64,000 nt of DNA, from assembly GCA_958009055.1 (NCBI GenBank), contig OY253655.1, positions 434,001-498,000 of the forward strand, read 5' to 3'. The notes below the pieces were generated by a model. It searched no databases, was not told the origin of the DNA, and saw nothing but the letters and a program-made list of their open reading frames with translations. Source of the stretch: Choricystis sp. odSpoLacu1 (lineage: Eukaryota; Chlorophyta; Trebouxiophyceae). The translations under genes were made by a program, and so were the position numbers. Of the stretch, positions 31,965-43,222 are shown in pieces. Position 1 is the stretch's first letter. The number at the start of each line of letters is the position of its first letter.

Positions 31965-32627
31965 GTTGGATGGGTGTGTGCGGGGGACGGCCAGCGGAGT
32001 TGCAAGTCGAAAAAAGAGTTGTGAGGCGAATTTGAAAAAACCGTGTCGAGAGGCAAACGCTTTTTTGACCACGCTTCCGAGACCCCCCAAAACCTCGAGC
32101 CACCGGTTGCCGGGGACAAGGGTGGGCACAGCCCCCTGTGCGCAAAAACAACACCGCAATTTGAGATTATCATTTTTGGCAGAGAGCAGCAGCGGCGGAC
32201 GGTGGCGGTTCGTTTCGGGCGCCGCCACTCGTGCCGCACACACAAAGAAATTGCAAGTCTCCCTGTTTCGGCGCGTGCCCGTGCCTCAGGCGGTGTGGCA
32301 CCAGCCTCCACGTTGCATTCAGGGGGGGGGGGAGGGGTGATGGTGGGGGCAGGGTAATGAGTACAGGGAGAGTTGAGAGGTGAGCTCAAAGCACGAGTGA
32401 GACGAAGAGAAAGTGGCCTCCCGTTTCATTTCCCTCCACCTCCACACACCGACCCGCTTCTCCAACCACCCGCGCCTTTTGTGTCCACTGTGTGTGTGTG
32501 TGCGTGTTCCGGCTGGGGAAACACACTCTCTCATGCCACTCTACAAAAAACTCCCAAGGAAAAAAGAGAGGACAAAAAAAAACACCCGCCCGGTACCGAC
32601 CGCCCGCGCCCACTGCCGCCGCCCGTC
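31965..32627. other. 663-nt spacer without recognised gene
   Basis: Lies between two minus-strand genes. It is less GC-rich than usual here. A perfect hairpin GCACAG-CCCC-CTGTGC is at 32126-32141, and GCAATTT (from about 32156) can pair with AAATTGC near 32250. I compared it by eye with U1, U2, U4, U5, SRP and RNase P cores and found no match. The right end is the 3' UTR of the glyoxalase gene. Confidence 0.3.
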
Positions 32628-34129
32628 TCACTCCAATTCCGCCAAAAAGTCGGCGTTGTCGACCAGCACAGATTTCCAACCATCTGGATCCGTCGTTGCC
32701 ACGATTTTCGTCCCAATCCCAGGAACAGGCCCCGGCTCGCGCGTGATTTCACCCCCCGCCGCCTTGATCGCCTCCGCCGTCTTGTACACGTCCCGCGTGG
32801 AGATGGCGACCTGAGCATACCCCTTGCCCGCCATGTTGTCGTACTCGTGCTTGCCCCTGTGGGGGTGTGGTGTGGTTTGTGTGGGGTGAGGGTGGTTTCT
32901 GAGTGCCCACCACCCTCTCTCTCTCCCCCCCCCCCCCCCTCTCCACTCCTCTCTCACCAGTTGTACGTCAGCTCAAACACGGTGTTCTCCTCCTCGGGGC
33001 CGTACCCCATGAAGGCCAGGGTGTACTGTGGGGTGGGAGGGTGTGGTGTGTGTGTGAGGGGGGTCGCATCAAAAACACGCAACCTTCAACCCACCCACCC
33101 TCCCTCCCTCTCCCTCACCTCGTACTGCGGGTTCTCTCGCTTGCGGATGAGCTGCATGCCCAGACAGTCCCTGTGGAGTGTTGGGGAGTGTGTGTGGGTG
33201 AGTCAATCGTTTGTTTTTCCGTCTCTCGCCCTTCCACCACCCACTCCCTCCCCCCCTCTGCCTCACCTGTAGTACGCGATCGACTTGTCCAGGTCCGTCA
33301 CCCGCAGCATGACCTGGGCGATGGGCTCGGGGATGGCCACCCCTTTCCTCTCGATGAGTTCCCACGCGTAACCCGTGGGATCCTTAACAAACGCGATCAC
33401 GGTTTGACCGCCTTTAACCGGCCCTGGTTCCCGCGTTACCTGGCCGCCCGCGGCGCGCGCTTTTTCCACGACGGCCGCGACGTCGGGCACGGCCAGGCCA
33501 AAGTGGCCGAAGCCAGTACCAATGTCGTAGGAGTCGACGCCTTGTGTGGGGGTGGGGGTTAAAAAAAGGTTAAAAAAACGATCGACTTGTTTTTCTCTCC
33601 TCAGGTTCACCCACACTCCCTCCCCCCCTTTCACTCACCATAGTTGTACGTCAGCTCCAGCGCAAAGTTGGTCTCCTCCCCTCCATACCCCAGGAACGCG
33701 TTCGAGTATTTTTCTTCGGGAATGTCGCGGTAGCGCAGCAGCTTCATGCCGAAGGCTTGTTCATAGAAGCCGATCGAGCCATCCATGTCGCCCACGCGGT
33801 AGACGGCGTGCAGCATGCGGCGGGAGTCTTGGGGGGTCCAGTCGGACGGGGAGGAGGCCATGGTGATGATGGAGCGAGGGGTGCGGGTGCGGGTGGCGCG
33901 CGGAGGGACGGTGCGAACGGACGGTGCGCGGCGAGGGATCGACCGCACGACGCACTGGTGAAGGGTCGCGGCTCTGCGTGTGTGGGGAGGAGGAGAGAGG
34001 CGTGTGGGTGGTTGGAGGGACGTTGGGTTGTGTCTGCATTCGCGGGGGAGCGATCGCACGGCCCAATTCCGGGCCCGCGTCGCGACGCCTGCGCCGACCC
34101 TCTCACCTGGCGGCGCCGATGCAGTGCAT
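32628..34129 (-). CDS. GLX1: glyoxalase I (lactoylglutathione lyase), two-domain plant type
   Basis: Isomerises the methylglyoxal-glutathione hemithioacetal to lactoylglutathione. Six exons (34129-34107, 33973-33639, 33540-33267, 33170-33119, 33025-32958, 32856-32628) give 326 residues in perfect phase. Domain 1: [48 protein letters not shown] and AWELIERKG. Domain 2: [38 protein letters not shown], then the end ADFLAELE. The first 23-nt exon (MHCIGAAR) plus the start of exon 2 adds an arginine-rich leader, probably for an organelle. An internal ATG at 33861 (MASSPSDW) could give a cytosolic form. Confidence 0.88.
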
Positions 34130-34290
34130 AGAAAGGTGGAGGGGCGTGGAGAATGAAAATGGGCAGAGGTGCAGATGAAAAAACACGCGAAAGTGTTGTC
34201 TCGCTTGCACTCACTCGGTTGGTCCCTTTCTCTGTGCGTGGCCCCGGCTCCCGCGCGCCTTCCCGCACGCACACCACACCTGGGCACACA

Positions 34291-34704
34291 ATGCGTGCCC
34301 TGGCCCCCACCCGCCCGGCTCTGGCCCCGCGCCCCGCCCCCCGCCGCCGCCCCCTGCGCACCCCCACCCCCCGCCGCCTCCTCACCCCTCCCTCCGCCCT
34401 CGACCCCTCCACCGCGGGCACCGTGGCAGCCGCGTTGCGCCCCGTTCTGTCCATCGGCGAACTGCTGATGGTGGTGCGCATCGTGTTGACGTGGTATCCC
34501 GATGTGAACGGCGACACGCTCCCCTGGGCGATTGTCGTCAAGCCGACCGAGCCTTTGCTCGCCCCCACACGCAAGATCGTCCCTCCTCTGGCCGGCGTGG
34601 ACGTGTCGCCCGTCGTGTGGGTGGCGTTGCTGTCGTTGATGGGGGAGGTGCTTGTCGGGCCGCAGGGCATCCTGGTGCTGCTGTCCAAGCAGGCGGCCGG
34701 GTGA
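34291..34704 (+). CDS. YGGT/YlmG family plastid membrane protein
   Basis: 137 residues, no intron. An arginine/proline-rich transit-like leader (APRPAPRRRPLRTPTPRR) is followed by two hydrophobic segments around LSIGELLMVVRIVLTWYPDV and VSPVVWVALLSLMGEVLV, with the conserved PWAIVVKPTEPLLAPTRKIV between. Plant members act in the thylakoid or envelope: one is needed for cytochrome b6 haem attachment (CCB3), others for nucleoid distribution. Which role applies here is unknown. Divergent from glyoxalase with 161 bp between starts. Confidence 0.83.
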   Translation: MRALAPTRPALAPRPAPRRRPLRTPTPRRLLTPPSALDPSTAGTVAAALRPVLSIGELLMVVRIVLTWYPDVNGDTLPWAIVVKPTEPLLAPTRKIVPPLAGVDVSPVVWVALLSLMGEVLVGPQGILVLLSKQAAG

Positions 34705-35106
34705 TGCATGATGTGAGCGACTCTGTGTTTGTGTTTCTGTTTTCTGTGATGTGTGGCACACCAGGCGGGCGACGGAATCACGGTGTTTGTTGCGCCGCGC
34801 ATTTTTGTTTGATTTCTTTTGTTTCGTTGAGCACTCTTACCCCTCTCTGTGAAAACCGCCCTCTGTCTGTCGATGCTGTTGTACGACGAGTTGTGTGCGT
34901 GTGAGTGTCTTGTCCCCCACCCGCCAACTCCGGAGGACTCCGGTTAAAAAAAGAATGAGGCATGTGTTAAAAAAGGCAGCGAGCGTGCCACACGCTGAAT
35001 CGGGGCTCCGTTTGCTGTCTTTCACATCGTGCTGCTGCCGCGCAATTGGTTTGGCGTTCCGCGCACGGGCACTTCTCTGCACTCCGTGGTCCTTCCCTTC
35101 CCCGCC
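34705..35106. other. spacer YGGT gene / DWARF27-like gene
   Basis: A 402-nt interval on one strand, T-rich near 34790-34860 (likely 3' UTR), then more mixed up to the GCCATGCC start of the next gene. No reliable signal inside. Confidence 0.3.
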
Positions 35107-36078
35107 ATGCCGGCCGCCTGGCCGCCAACCACCGCGCCCCGCGCGCCGCGCATCGGCACCCCCCCGCGTGCGCCACCGCGCTGCCCCCCCCTCCCCGCCT
35201 GCCGAGCCACCGACCCCGGCGCGCCCCCCTGGTCCCCTCCACCCACCGACCCGTTTGCCGAGAAGCAGGTGTTTGTGGACGGCCCATTCGCAAAATTCAT
35301 GATTTCCTATTTCTCCCGCAAAATGTCGGCCCAGCTTGGCAGTTGAGCAGTGAGGGTTGGTTGGTGGATTGTTTTGTGTGTGTATGGCAAAAAGGGAGAA
35401 AAAGGGGGCGGTGGAGGCGGCTGATTGTTTGCTCGTGTGCTGAACGCTTTCCTCCCCACCCCCCACCACCACTCAGACCGCCCCTACATCCCCGACTACG
35501 CCGGCTTTGTCGACCTGTCCCGCGAGATCGTGCGGGGGCGCTCCTCCGAGCAGCAGCGCGCCACCGTGGCCGCCGTGTTGGCGTCGTTGCTGCCGCCGGG
35601 GGGGCCCGAACGTTTCCGCGCGTGGTTCCCCCTCTCCAAATGGTCGGCAGAAGCCAACGCTTTCTTCACCAAAGTGGGATTCGGCTGGTTGGTAGGGCCA
35701 ATGGAGACCATTGAAGTCTTGGTGGACCTGGCAGCCATCGGATTATCCACCGACCCTTCCGCCCGCGAAACGTGGCACAGCGGCGTGCGCATCAAAAAGT
35801 GTCGTTACCTGGAAGCCTCCGGCTGTGTCGGCCTGTGCGTCAACCTGTGCAAACGCCCCACGGAAGCCTTCTTCGCGGACGCGTTTGGCCTGCCGCTGCA
35901 CATGGTGCCCAACGCGGAGGACCTGTCGTGTGAAATGAAGTTTGGGGTGATCGCGCCCCCCATCCAACAGGATGACGTGTACACCATGCCCTGCTACGTG
36001 GGCCAGTGCAGCATGGCGGCGCCGTCCGGGCCGTGCCCCAAGGTGGACACGGAGCGCGGGGCCAAGGAGAAGGGTTGA
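35107..36078 (+). CDS. DWARF27-like beta-carotene isomerase family protein
   Basis: D27 proteins are iron-dependent plastid carotenoid isomerases; plant D27 makes 9-cis-beta-carotene at the start of strigolactone synthesis. Exon 1 (35107-35341) encodes a proline-rich leader and AKFMISYFSRKMSAQLG; exon 2 (35477-36078) holds the DUF4033 core: GFVDLSREIVRGRSSEQQRA, WFPLSKWSAEANAFFTK, WLVGPMETIE, then the cysteine-rich VRIKKCRYLEASGCVGLCVN, GLPLHMVPNAEDLSCEMKFG and YVGQCSM. The splice uses a GTTGAG donor, chosen because the stronger GTGAGG a few bases later would follow an in-frame TGA. 278 residues. Algae usually lack the full strigolactone pathway, so the product may serve carotenoid homeostasis. 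Confidence 0.87.
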
Positions 36079-36135
36079 GGGAGAGCGTGTTTTTGGGTGA
36101 ATGAACCAACAATGACACTCAAAAAAAACCAAGCA

Positions 36136-37692
36136 TCACCCTCCTTTCTCTTGCGCCTGCACCCAGTCCCCCACCGCAGCCGCCCCCGCCGCCCGCCCAA
36201 ACACGACGCAGTCGAGGAGGGAGCAACCGCCGAGGCGGTTGGCGCCGTGCACGCCGCCGGCCACTTCTCCTGCCGCGTAAAGGCCGGGGACGGGGGAGCG
36301 GGTGCCGTTTCCTTTCCTCAACACGCGGCCGTCGGTGTCGATTGCAGCCCCACCCATCGTGTAGTGGACGGCGGGGCGGATGCGACCAATGACAAAGGGA
36401 GTGGTGGGTGTCGCGTCGGCCGCAATCTGGCCAGACGCAAACGCTTTGCGGCCTGCGGTGTCGGCCGCGGCGCCGCGTGCCGCAGCGTCGTGTGCCGCGA
36501 GCGTCGCGGCGACCACGTCGGCGCGCGCCCCGATCGCGGCCGCCACGCCGGCCACACCCTCCACCCTCGTCAACAGTCCTTTGGACACATAGAACCCGAT
36601 CGCGCCCTCCCCATACGCGGCCACGGCGGCGGGGGACAGCAGCAGCCAGGCCGCGCCGCCGGGTTGGGCGGTCACGGCAGACGCTACGACGCTCCTCTTT
36701 TCAAGTTCATCCACAAACCTTTCCCCCGCCCCATTCAGCAGGACGCCCCCCACCCCGCGCAACCTCTCAGGCGCCAGGAACAGGGAGGCGGATGGTTTGG
36801 AAGTGTCTCCCACGGGTTCAAACGCTGTGGGGTGCAGTTGGACTGCGTCCAAATCGACGCTCACGCCTCCCGCCGCCTCCACCAGCGCCAACCCATCCCC
36901 CGTCGCAAACGCGCCGTTGGTTGTGGGCAGCGCCGCAGCAGACGGCGGCAGCAGATCAGGGGCGGCAGAGTAGCCACCCGTCGCCAGCACGACGGCGTCG
37001 GCAGGGGTCGTGGCACCATCGTCCGTGGTGACGCCGACGACGCGGCCGCCCTCCCTCGCCACGCCCACCACCCGCCTGCCCGTGACCACGCCCACCCGGC
37101 CATCAGACGCCAGCACGCCCGCCATGGCCTGCATCACCGCCCACCCGACGGGGGCGCCCCCAGCCGGACCGTGCGTGCGCGGCACGGCGTGGCCTCCGAG
37201 CTGTGCCGTCGTCGTCAACGCGACGCGCGCCGTCTGCTCCAGCCACGCCAACCCTGCCTCCGACTCGGCCGCCAGGCGGTGGCGCAACGCCGGATCCCCC
37301 CGCCCCCCCGCCGACGCGTCCAAGTCGGCGGCGAATGACGCGACAGTGTCGTGTGCGGCGCGGGTGACGGCCGACACTCCGCTCGACGCTTTGGCAGAGT
37401 TGCCGCCCAGCCGCCCCTCCTTGTCCAGCAGGGTGACGCGGCCGGTGGAGGTGGTGGGACCACCACGACGCAGTGCATCCGCGGCGGCCAGGGCGGCGGA
37501 GGCGCCGGCCAGGCCGCCCCCCACGACGACGATGTGGGGGGTCGCGGCGGCGGCGCGCGGAGGGGTCGCCGCGGCGGGGGTGGGCGCCCCGCGTGGCGGC
37601 GGGGCGGTAGGGCGCCACCCCTTGAGCAGGGAGGCGGCGATGGCGGCGACGAGGGCGGCGGCGAGGTGGAGAGGGGAGAGGGACGAGCCCAT
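36136..37692 (-). CDS. soluble FAD-dependent fumarate reductase (Osm1/FRD1 type)
   Basis: 518 residues, no intron. An N-terminal hydrophobic segment (LHLAAALVAAIAASLLKGW) may be a signal anchor for ER or mitochondria. The FAD-binding start is HIVVVGGGLAGASAALAAAD, followed by GGNSAKASSGVSAVTRA. Active-site blocks are AVQLHPTAFEP, HYTMGGAAIDTDGRVL and the end motif LYAAGEVAGGVHGANRLGG. No cytochrome b5 domain is fused, unlike many kinetoplastid or fungal relatives. The enzyme reoxidises FADH2 or FMNH2 with fumarate as acceptor, helping oxidative folding or redox balance under low oxygen. Stop codons of this gene and D27 face each other 57 bp apart. Confidence 0.88.
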   Translation of the reverse strand: MGSSLSPLHLAAALVAAIAASLLKGWRPTAPPPRGAPTPAAATPPRAAAATPHIVVVGGGLAGASAALAAADALRRGGPTTSTGRVTLLDKEGRLGGNSAKASSGVSAVTRAAHDTVASFAADLDASAGGRGDPALRHRLAAESEAGLAWLEQTARVALTTTAQLGGHAVPRTHGPAGGAPVGWAVMQAMAGVLASDGRVGVVTGRRVVGVAREGGRVVGVTTDDGATTPADAVVLATGGYSAAPDLLPPSAAALPTTNGAFATGDGLALVEAAGGVSVDLDAVQLHPTAFEPVGDTSKPSASLFLAPERLRGVGGVLLNGAGERFVDELEKRSVVASAVTAQPGGAAWLLLSPAAVAAYGEGAIGFYVSKGLLTRVEGVAGVAAAIGARADVVAATLAAHDAAARGAAADTAGRKAFASGQIAADATPTTPFVIGRIRPAVHYTMGGAAIDTDGRVLRKGNGTRSPVPGLYAAGEVAGGVHGANRLGGCSLLDCVVFGRAAGAAAVGDWVQAQEKGG

Positions 37693-37890
37693 TCGTTTTT
37701 TGGATGTGCCGCAACGAAAAAAAAAAAACGTCGCCGTTTCACCACCCTCCGCCCTGATCTCTTGCTGCGCCAAGCGCTTCCTGTTTTCTTGGCAACAGTT
37801 GTGTGTGCGACACCCCTCACTCGCCCCGCAGCAAGAAGAAACGAACGAACGAAGGAAGAAGAAACACACCCACCCACCCACCACCACACA

Positions 37891-38680
37891 TCACACACCC
37901 ACATCCCGCTCCAGCCCCAGCTCCTCCTCAATGATCTGCTTGATCGCGCTGGCGGGCAGCAGGCCCTCCGTCCTCAACGCGGGCTTGTCGTTGTCCACGC
38001 CCACAAACACAAGGGTGGGCAGGCCCTGGATCTGCAGCGCGCCCGCCAGCTCAGCGTTGGCGTCCACATCCACCTTGACAATCCTCACCGCGCCCCCCAA
38101 CTCGTCCGCCACCGTCTCCAACTCTTTGGCCAGCAGGAGGCAGGGCCCACACCACGTGGCGAAGAAGTCGACGACGAGGGGGCGGTCGCGGGTCTGGAGG
38201 GCGGCTTCGAGTTGTTCGGCGTCGAGTTGTTCGATCTGGTGTGTGTGTGTGTGGTGGGTGGGGTGGATTGTGAGTGTGTGTGTGTGCAAACTTTGTGGGG
38301 GGGTGGGAGGCGGGGTGTGGGGTGGGGCGGGCGGGGGGGTGCCCCCCCGCCCCCGCGGTCCCTCAGCCCCAGGCGCTCGCTGCCTCTCTCTCTCTTCTGT
38401 GGCACGCACGCACGCACCCCACCAGGCTCTCGCTGTGCCCCCCCCCCCCCCCACACACGCGTGTGCGTGTGGCCCACCACCCGCCGACTCTCTCTGCCCT
38501 CCCTTCTCCCACCTTGCCAGCCCGGCACACGATGCCACTCACGCGCCCGCGTCCACGCGCCAGCGCGCCGGTCGCCGCCCGCGCACGCAGTGTCGACACT
38601 GTGTGGGAGCGTGGTGGGGCGCGTGGCGGGGCGCGGGGGGGCGCGGCCAGCGCGGCGCGGGCGGCCGCCGAGGACAGCAT
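37891..38680 (-). CDS. organellar thioredoxin
   Basis: Exon 1 (38680-38513) is a 56-codon basic, serine/alanine-rich transit peptide ending ...SGIVCRAGK. Exon 2 (38235-37891) is a complete thioredoxin fold: PLVVDFFATWCGPCLLLAKE with the WCGPC active site, then VRIVKVDVDANAELAGALQI, GLPTLVFV with the cis-proline, and a C-terminal helix. 170 residues. Plastid is the favoured site, with m/x/y-like type, but a mitochondrial Trx cannot be excluded. It shares a 287-bp divergent region with ClpC. Confidence 0.85.
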
Positions 38681-38967
38681 GGGCAAGAAGGGTTGTGTGT
38701 TCGAAAAGGGTGCGTGTCACCCCGGCTGCGTGGTGCGTGTGTGCGTGTGGTGTGGTGGTGGTGTGTCGACACGCACTCTGTGGAAGTGGGGGGCGCAGCA
38801 AGGTTTTGGCGGGGGTGGGGGCAGAGAGGAACCACGAATTCTGAGACCTGAGAGTGCGAAAGCCTCTCGCACGCACACACACACCTCGGGCCGCGTTGTC
38901 TCCCGTCCCTGCGAGAGCCCCCCCCCCCTTCGTCTCTCCCCAAGCCAACCCCCCCCCCCCCCCCCAC
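38681..38967. promoter_or_regulatory. divergent spacer thioredoxin / ClpC
   Basis: 287 bp between the start codons of two organellar proteins, so likely a shared bidirectional promoter. The ClpC side ends with a pyrimidine tract of 15 or so C residues right before ATG. Confidence 0.45.
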
Positions 38968-41900
38968 ATGCTGCTGCGTGCCAGCGCCAGCAGCGCGCTC
39001 GCGCCCCGCCGCGCGGTGCGCGGCGCGCCCGCGGTGGCGACCCCGCGCGCCGCGCTGAGCGCGTGGCGCGGCCTGCGCCCCAGCCCGCGTGCGCCGCCCG
39101 CGCCCGGCGGCCGCCGCGTCGTGGCCCGCCGCGGCGCGGTCGGGTGCCGCGCCATGTTTGAGCGGTTCACCGAGGTGAGAATGTGGAGGGGAGGGAGGGC
39201 AGAGGGAGGCGGAGGGGGACACGCCGGCCCGGCCTCTCCTTCCCGTCACGCTGGCGCGGCAGCTGGCGCGCGCGGGGGGCGGTTGGCCCCCCCGCCGCCA
39301 CCAATGCGCAGGCTTGAGGCTGGTCTGCTGACGGTGTCGGGGGGGGGTGGCTGCTGGCGTGGGCCGCGGGGGCAGGGGAGGGCGCGCACGCGGGCCGCGG
39401 CCGTCGGGAAAGCGTGGTGGGCCGGGCGGAGCACAGGTGCCCACGTTCTGACGCCCTGCCCCACCTCCTCCCCCCACACAGAAATCCATCAAAGTCGTCA
39501 TGTTGGCCCAAGAAGGTGGGTGATGGCTTGTGTCGGCGGGGCGCGTTTGGGGTGGCGCATTGCAACGCTCCGCTGGTGCCTGCTGGCGGGTGTTTTTTTT
39601 TCCTTTTTCCGTCCCCTCGCCACGCCCTCCCCTCCCTGCCTCTTTCCCTGCCACCACGCGACACGCGTGTGGTGCCGGGCTGGTGCAGGCGGGCGGGAAT
39701 CGGGCTGGTGTGGGCGCGATTTTTGGGGCCGGCGCGGGCGCGGCACGCACCGTCGGACGTGAGAGGTATTCGGCGCCTGCCCTCCTCTTGCTCCCGCCAC
39801 CCCGCCCGCCCACCTCACCCACCGTCAGCTGACCCATTGAGCGCCAGGGACGCTGTGGCGGGGCGCGGCTGGCACGTGTGCGTGTGAGGGGACGGGAGAG
39901 GCGTGCCTCCTCCCTCTGGCCGCCGTGGCGCGTTTCATTTTTGTGCGCCCTGGACGCCACGCGCCCCGTGCCACTCGCCCCTGCCTCGGGCGCCGGCGCC
40001 AGCCTGGTGGACGGGCCAAATGCCAGCCGCTGCGGGCGTGATCGGGGGGAGAGAGCGCGTGCAGAGAGAGAGGGAAGGGAGGGGCGGGGTGCCGCGAAGC
40101 TTGCACGAGCCACCGGCCGCGCGTTTCCTCTCTCGCCCGACCATCTCGACACACAACCCTACCCTCCTCCCACCCCCACAACAGAGGCCCGCCGCCTCGG
40201 CCACAACTTTGTGGGCACCGAGCAGATCCTGCTGGGCCTGATCGGTGAATCCACCGGCATCGCGGCCAAGGTGCTGAAGTCGGCGGGCGTGTCTTTGAAG
40301 GACGCGCGCGTCGAGGTCGAAAAAATCATCGGCCGCGGCTCTGGTTTCGTGGCGGTCGAGATTCCCTTCACCCCGCGCGCCAAGCGTGTCCTGGAGCTGT
40401 CCCTGGAGGAAGCCCGCCAGCTGGGCCACAACTACATCGGCACGGAGCACATCCTGCTGGGGCTGCTGCGCGAGGGCGAGGGCGTCGCTGCCCGCGTCCT
40501 GGAAACCCTGGGCGCCGACCCCGCCAAGATCCGCACCCAAGTCATCCGCATGGTGGGCGAGTCCCAGGAAGCGGTTGGGGCCGGTGTGGGTGGCGCTGCG
40601 GGTGGGTCCAACAAGATGCCGACCCTGGAAGAGTACGGCACAAACCTCACCACCCAAGCGGCCGAGGGCAAACTGGACCCCGTCGTCGGGCGCAAAAAAG
40701 AGATCGAGCGCGTCACCCAGATCCTGGGGCGGCGCACCAAGAACAACCCGTGCCTGATCGGGGAGCCGGGTGTCGGCAAGACGGCCGTCGCCGAGGGGCT
40801 GGCCCAAAAAATCGCGACGGGCGACGTGCCCGAAACGATCGAGGGCAAACAAGTCGTCACCCTGGACATGGGCCTCCTCGTCGCCGGCACCAAGTACCGG
40901 GGCGAGTTTGAGGAGCGCCTGAAGAAGCTGATGGAGGAGATCAAGCAGAATGATGACATCATTCTGATGATCGACGAGGTGCACACCCTGATCGGCGCGG
41001 GCGCGGCGGAGGGCGCGATCGACGCGGCCAACATTCTGAAACCCGCCCTCGCCCGCGGCGAGCTGCAGTGCATCGGCGCCACAACACTGGACGAGTACCG
41101 CAAGCACATCGAGAAGGACCCCGCCCTGGAGCGTCGGTTCCAGCCCGTGCTCGTCCCCGAGCCGACCGTCGACGAGACGTACGAGATCCTCGGCGGCCTG
41201 CGCGAGCGCTACGAAGCCCACCACAAGCTGCGCTACACGGACGACGCCCTCATGGCGGCCGCCAAGTACTCGTCCCAGTACATCTCCGACCGGTTCCTGC
41301 CCGACAAAGCCATCGACCTGATCGATGAGGCCGGGTCGCGCGTGCGCCTGCGCCACGCGCAGCTGCCCGAGGAGGCGCGCGAACTGGACAAAGAGTTGCG
41401 CGCCCTGCTGAAGGAGAAGGATGCCGCGGTGCGGTCCCAAGACTTTGAGAAGGCGGGCAGCCTGCGCGACCGCGAGATGGAGCTCAAGGCCCAGATCTCG
41501 GCAATCACGAGCGGGGCAAAGGCGGAGGCCGACGCGGAGGCCGAGGCCGCGGGCGCGGGCGGCCCCATCGTCACCGACGAAGACATCGCCAACATCGTGG
41601 CCCAGTGGACGGGCATCCCCATCGAGAAGGTGTCGTCCGACGAGACGGAGAGGTTGATCAAGATGGAGGCGACGCTGCACGGGCGCGTGATTGGGCAGGA
41701 GGAGGCGGTCGTCGCGATCTCGCGCGCGATCCGCCGCGCGCGCGTCGGCCTCAAAAACCCCAACCGCCCCATCGCCTCCTTCATCTTCTCTGGGCCGACC
41801 GGGGTCGGCAAATCCGAGCTGGCCAAGACGCTGGCCACCTACTACTTTGGCAGTGAGGAGGCGATGGTGCGGCTCGACATGTCGGAGTTCATGGAGCGCC

Positions 41901-42640
41901 ACACCGTGTCCAAGCTCATCGGCTCCCCCCCCGGCTACGTCGGCTACAACGAGGGCGGCCAACTGACGGAGGCGGTGCGGCGCCGCCCCTACACGGTGGT
42001 CCTGTTTGACGAAATCGAAAAGGCGCACCCCGACGTGTTCAACATGATGCTGCAGATTCTGGAGGATGGCCGCCTCACCGACTCCAAGGGGCGCACCGTG
42101 GACTTCAAGAACACGTTGATCATCATGACGAGCAACGTGGGGTCGTCCGTCATTGAGAAGGGGGGCACGGGCCTGGGGTTCCAGCTGGACGTGACGCCCG
42201 AGGACTCGTCGTACAACCGCGTCAAGTCGTTGGTCAACGAAGAGCTCAAACAATACTTCCGCCCCGAGTTCCTCAACCGGCTGGACGAAATCATCGTGTT
42301 CCGGCAGTTGACCAAGGGTGAAGTCAAGCAGATCGCGGACATCATGCTCAAGGAGGTGTTCAAGCGCGCGGAAGAGAAAGGCATCAAGATCGACGTGACC
42401 GAACGCTTCAAAGACAGGCTCGTGGACGAGGGGTACAACCCCGCCTACGGCGCCCGCCCCCTGCGCCGCGCCATCATGCGCCTGCTGGAGGACTCGATGG
42501 CGGAGCGCATGCTGACGGGGGAGATCAAGGAGGGCGACGCGGTGATCATCGACGTCGACGCGGACGGCTCGGTCGCCGTCCTCAACGGCGACAAAAAGAT
42601 GACGACCGCGATTGACTCGACGCCGGCCGGCATCTCGTGA
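38968..42640 (+). CDS. CLPC: plastid ClpC (Hsp100) unfoldase, nuclear-encoded
   Basis: AAA+ unfoldase that feeds stromal substrates to the ClpP protease and works at the import motor. Exon 1 (38968-39174) gives a 60-residue transit peptide and MFERFTE; a 34-nt micro-exon (39482-39515) gives [11 protein letters not shown]; exon 3 (40185-42640) gives the rest. The total of 898 residues is normal for ClpC. Order: two Clp-N repeats ([18 protein letters not shown] and [18 protein letters not shown]), AAA1 with GEPGVGKT, a UVR-type helix pair ([20 protein letters not shown]), AAA2 with GPTGVGKS, and the [14 protein letters not shown] sensor region. The second intron (669 nt) is the longest in the window. 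Confidence 0.96.
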
Positions 42641-43222
42641 GTGAGGGAGAGAGAGTGCGTGTGTGTGTGGGGTGGTGTGTGCTGTGCTGCGGGGGGGGGG
42701 GGGTCGGTGTGTGGCTTGATCGCGTGTTGGTCGCCGCCGCGCCCCCCCCGCGCGCGCCCGTCCCGCCCCCCTCCCCTCCCTCCCCTTCTTTTTTGTTTTT
42801 TTTTTCACTTTTCCTTTTTTGTGGTGGCGTGGTGCCCAGCTTTCACTTTTCCCCCACTTTTTTTGCCCCCCCCAAAACGCGCCTGGAGAGAGAGAGTGTG
42901 TGTGTGTGTGTGAGTGGTGGCGAGTGCTTTTTTTATTTTCCCTTCATTTTCAACGGCGGTGCGTGAGAGAGAGGGTGTGCGGCGCGCGTGTGTGTGTTTT
43001 GTGCAACATCTTTTTTCTTCTCCGCCAAAACCAGGGGGGGGGTGCGAGGGGAGGGGACACGGGCCACCAGAGAGCGAGGCAACCACCACACTCTCGCTCC
43101 CGACCCTCTCGACCAAAACACGAGGGGGCAGGCCGTGCAGCAGCGCGCTCCCCCCCCCCTTTCCTTTCAATTGCTGCACACACACACGCACTCTCCCTCT
43201 GCTCACCTCTCCCTGTGTCTCA
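42641..43222. other. spacer ClpC / lycopene epsilon-cyclase
   Basis: 582 nt of low-complexity sequence on the same strand: TG repeats, a G12 run, T tracts, then CT/CA-rich sequence that is probably the leader of the cyclase gene. I see no gene or clear signal. Confidence 0.35.

Noticed and set aside
37693..37887. N-terminal extension of fumarate reductase to the start of the open frame
   Set aside because: The upstream residues are cysteine/phenylalanine-rich UTR-like sequence; the ATG at 37692 precedes a normal hydrophobic leader.
38968..42640. Bacterial origin of the window (ClpC, LepA, GroES, CdsA, thioredoxin)
   Set aside because: These genes carry introns and most have targeting leaders; they are organelle-type nuclear genes of a eukaryote.
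39935..42808. 957-residue open frame antisense to ClpC
   Set aside because: ClpC on the plus strand is unmistakable; the antisense frame is a codon-bias shadow with no domain.
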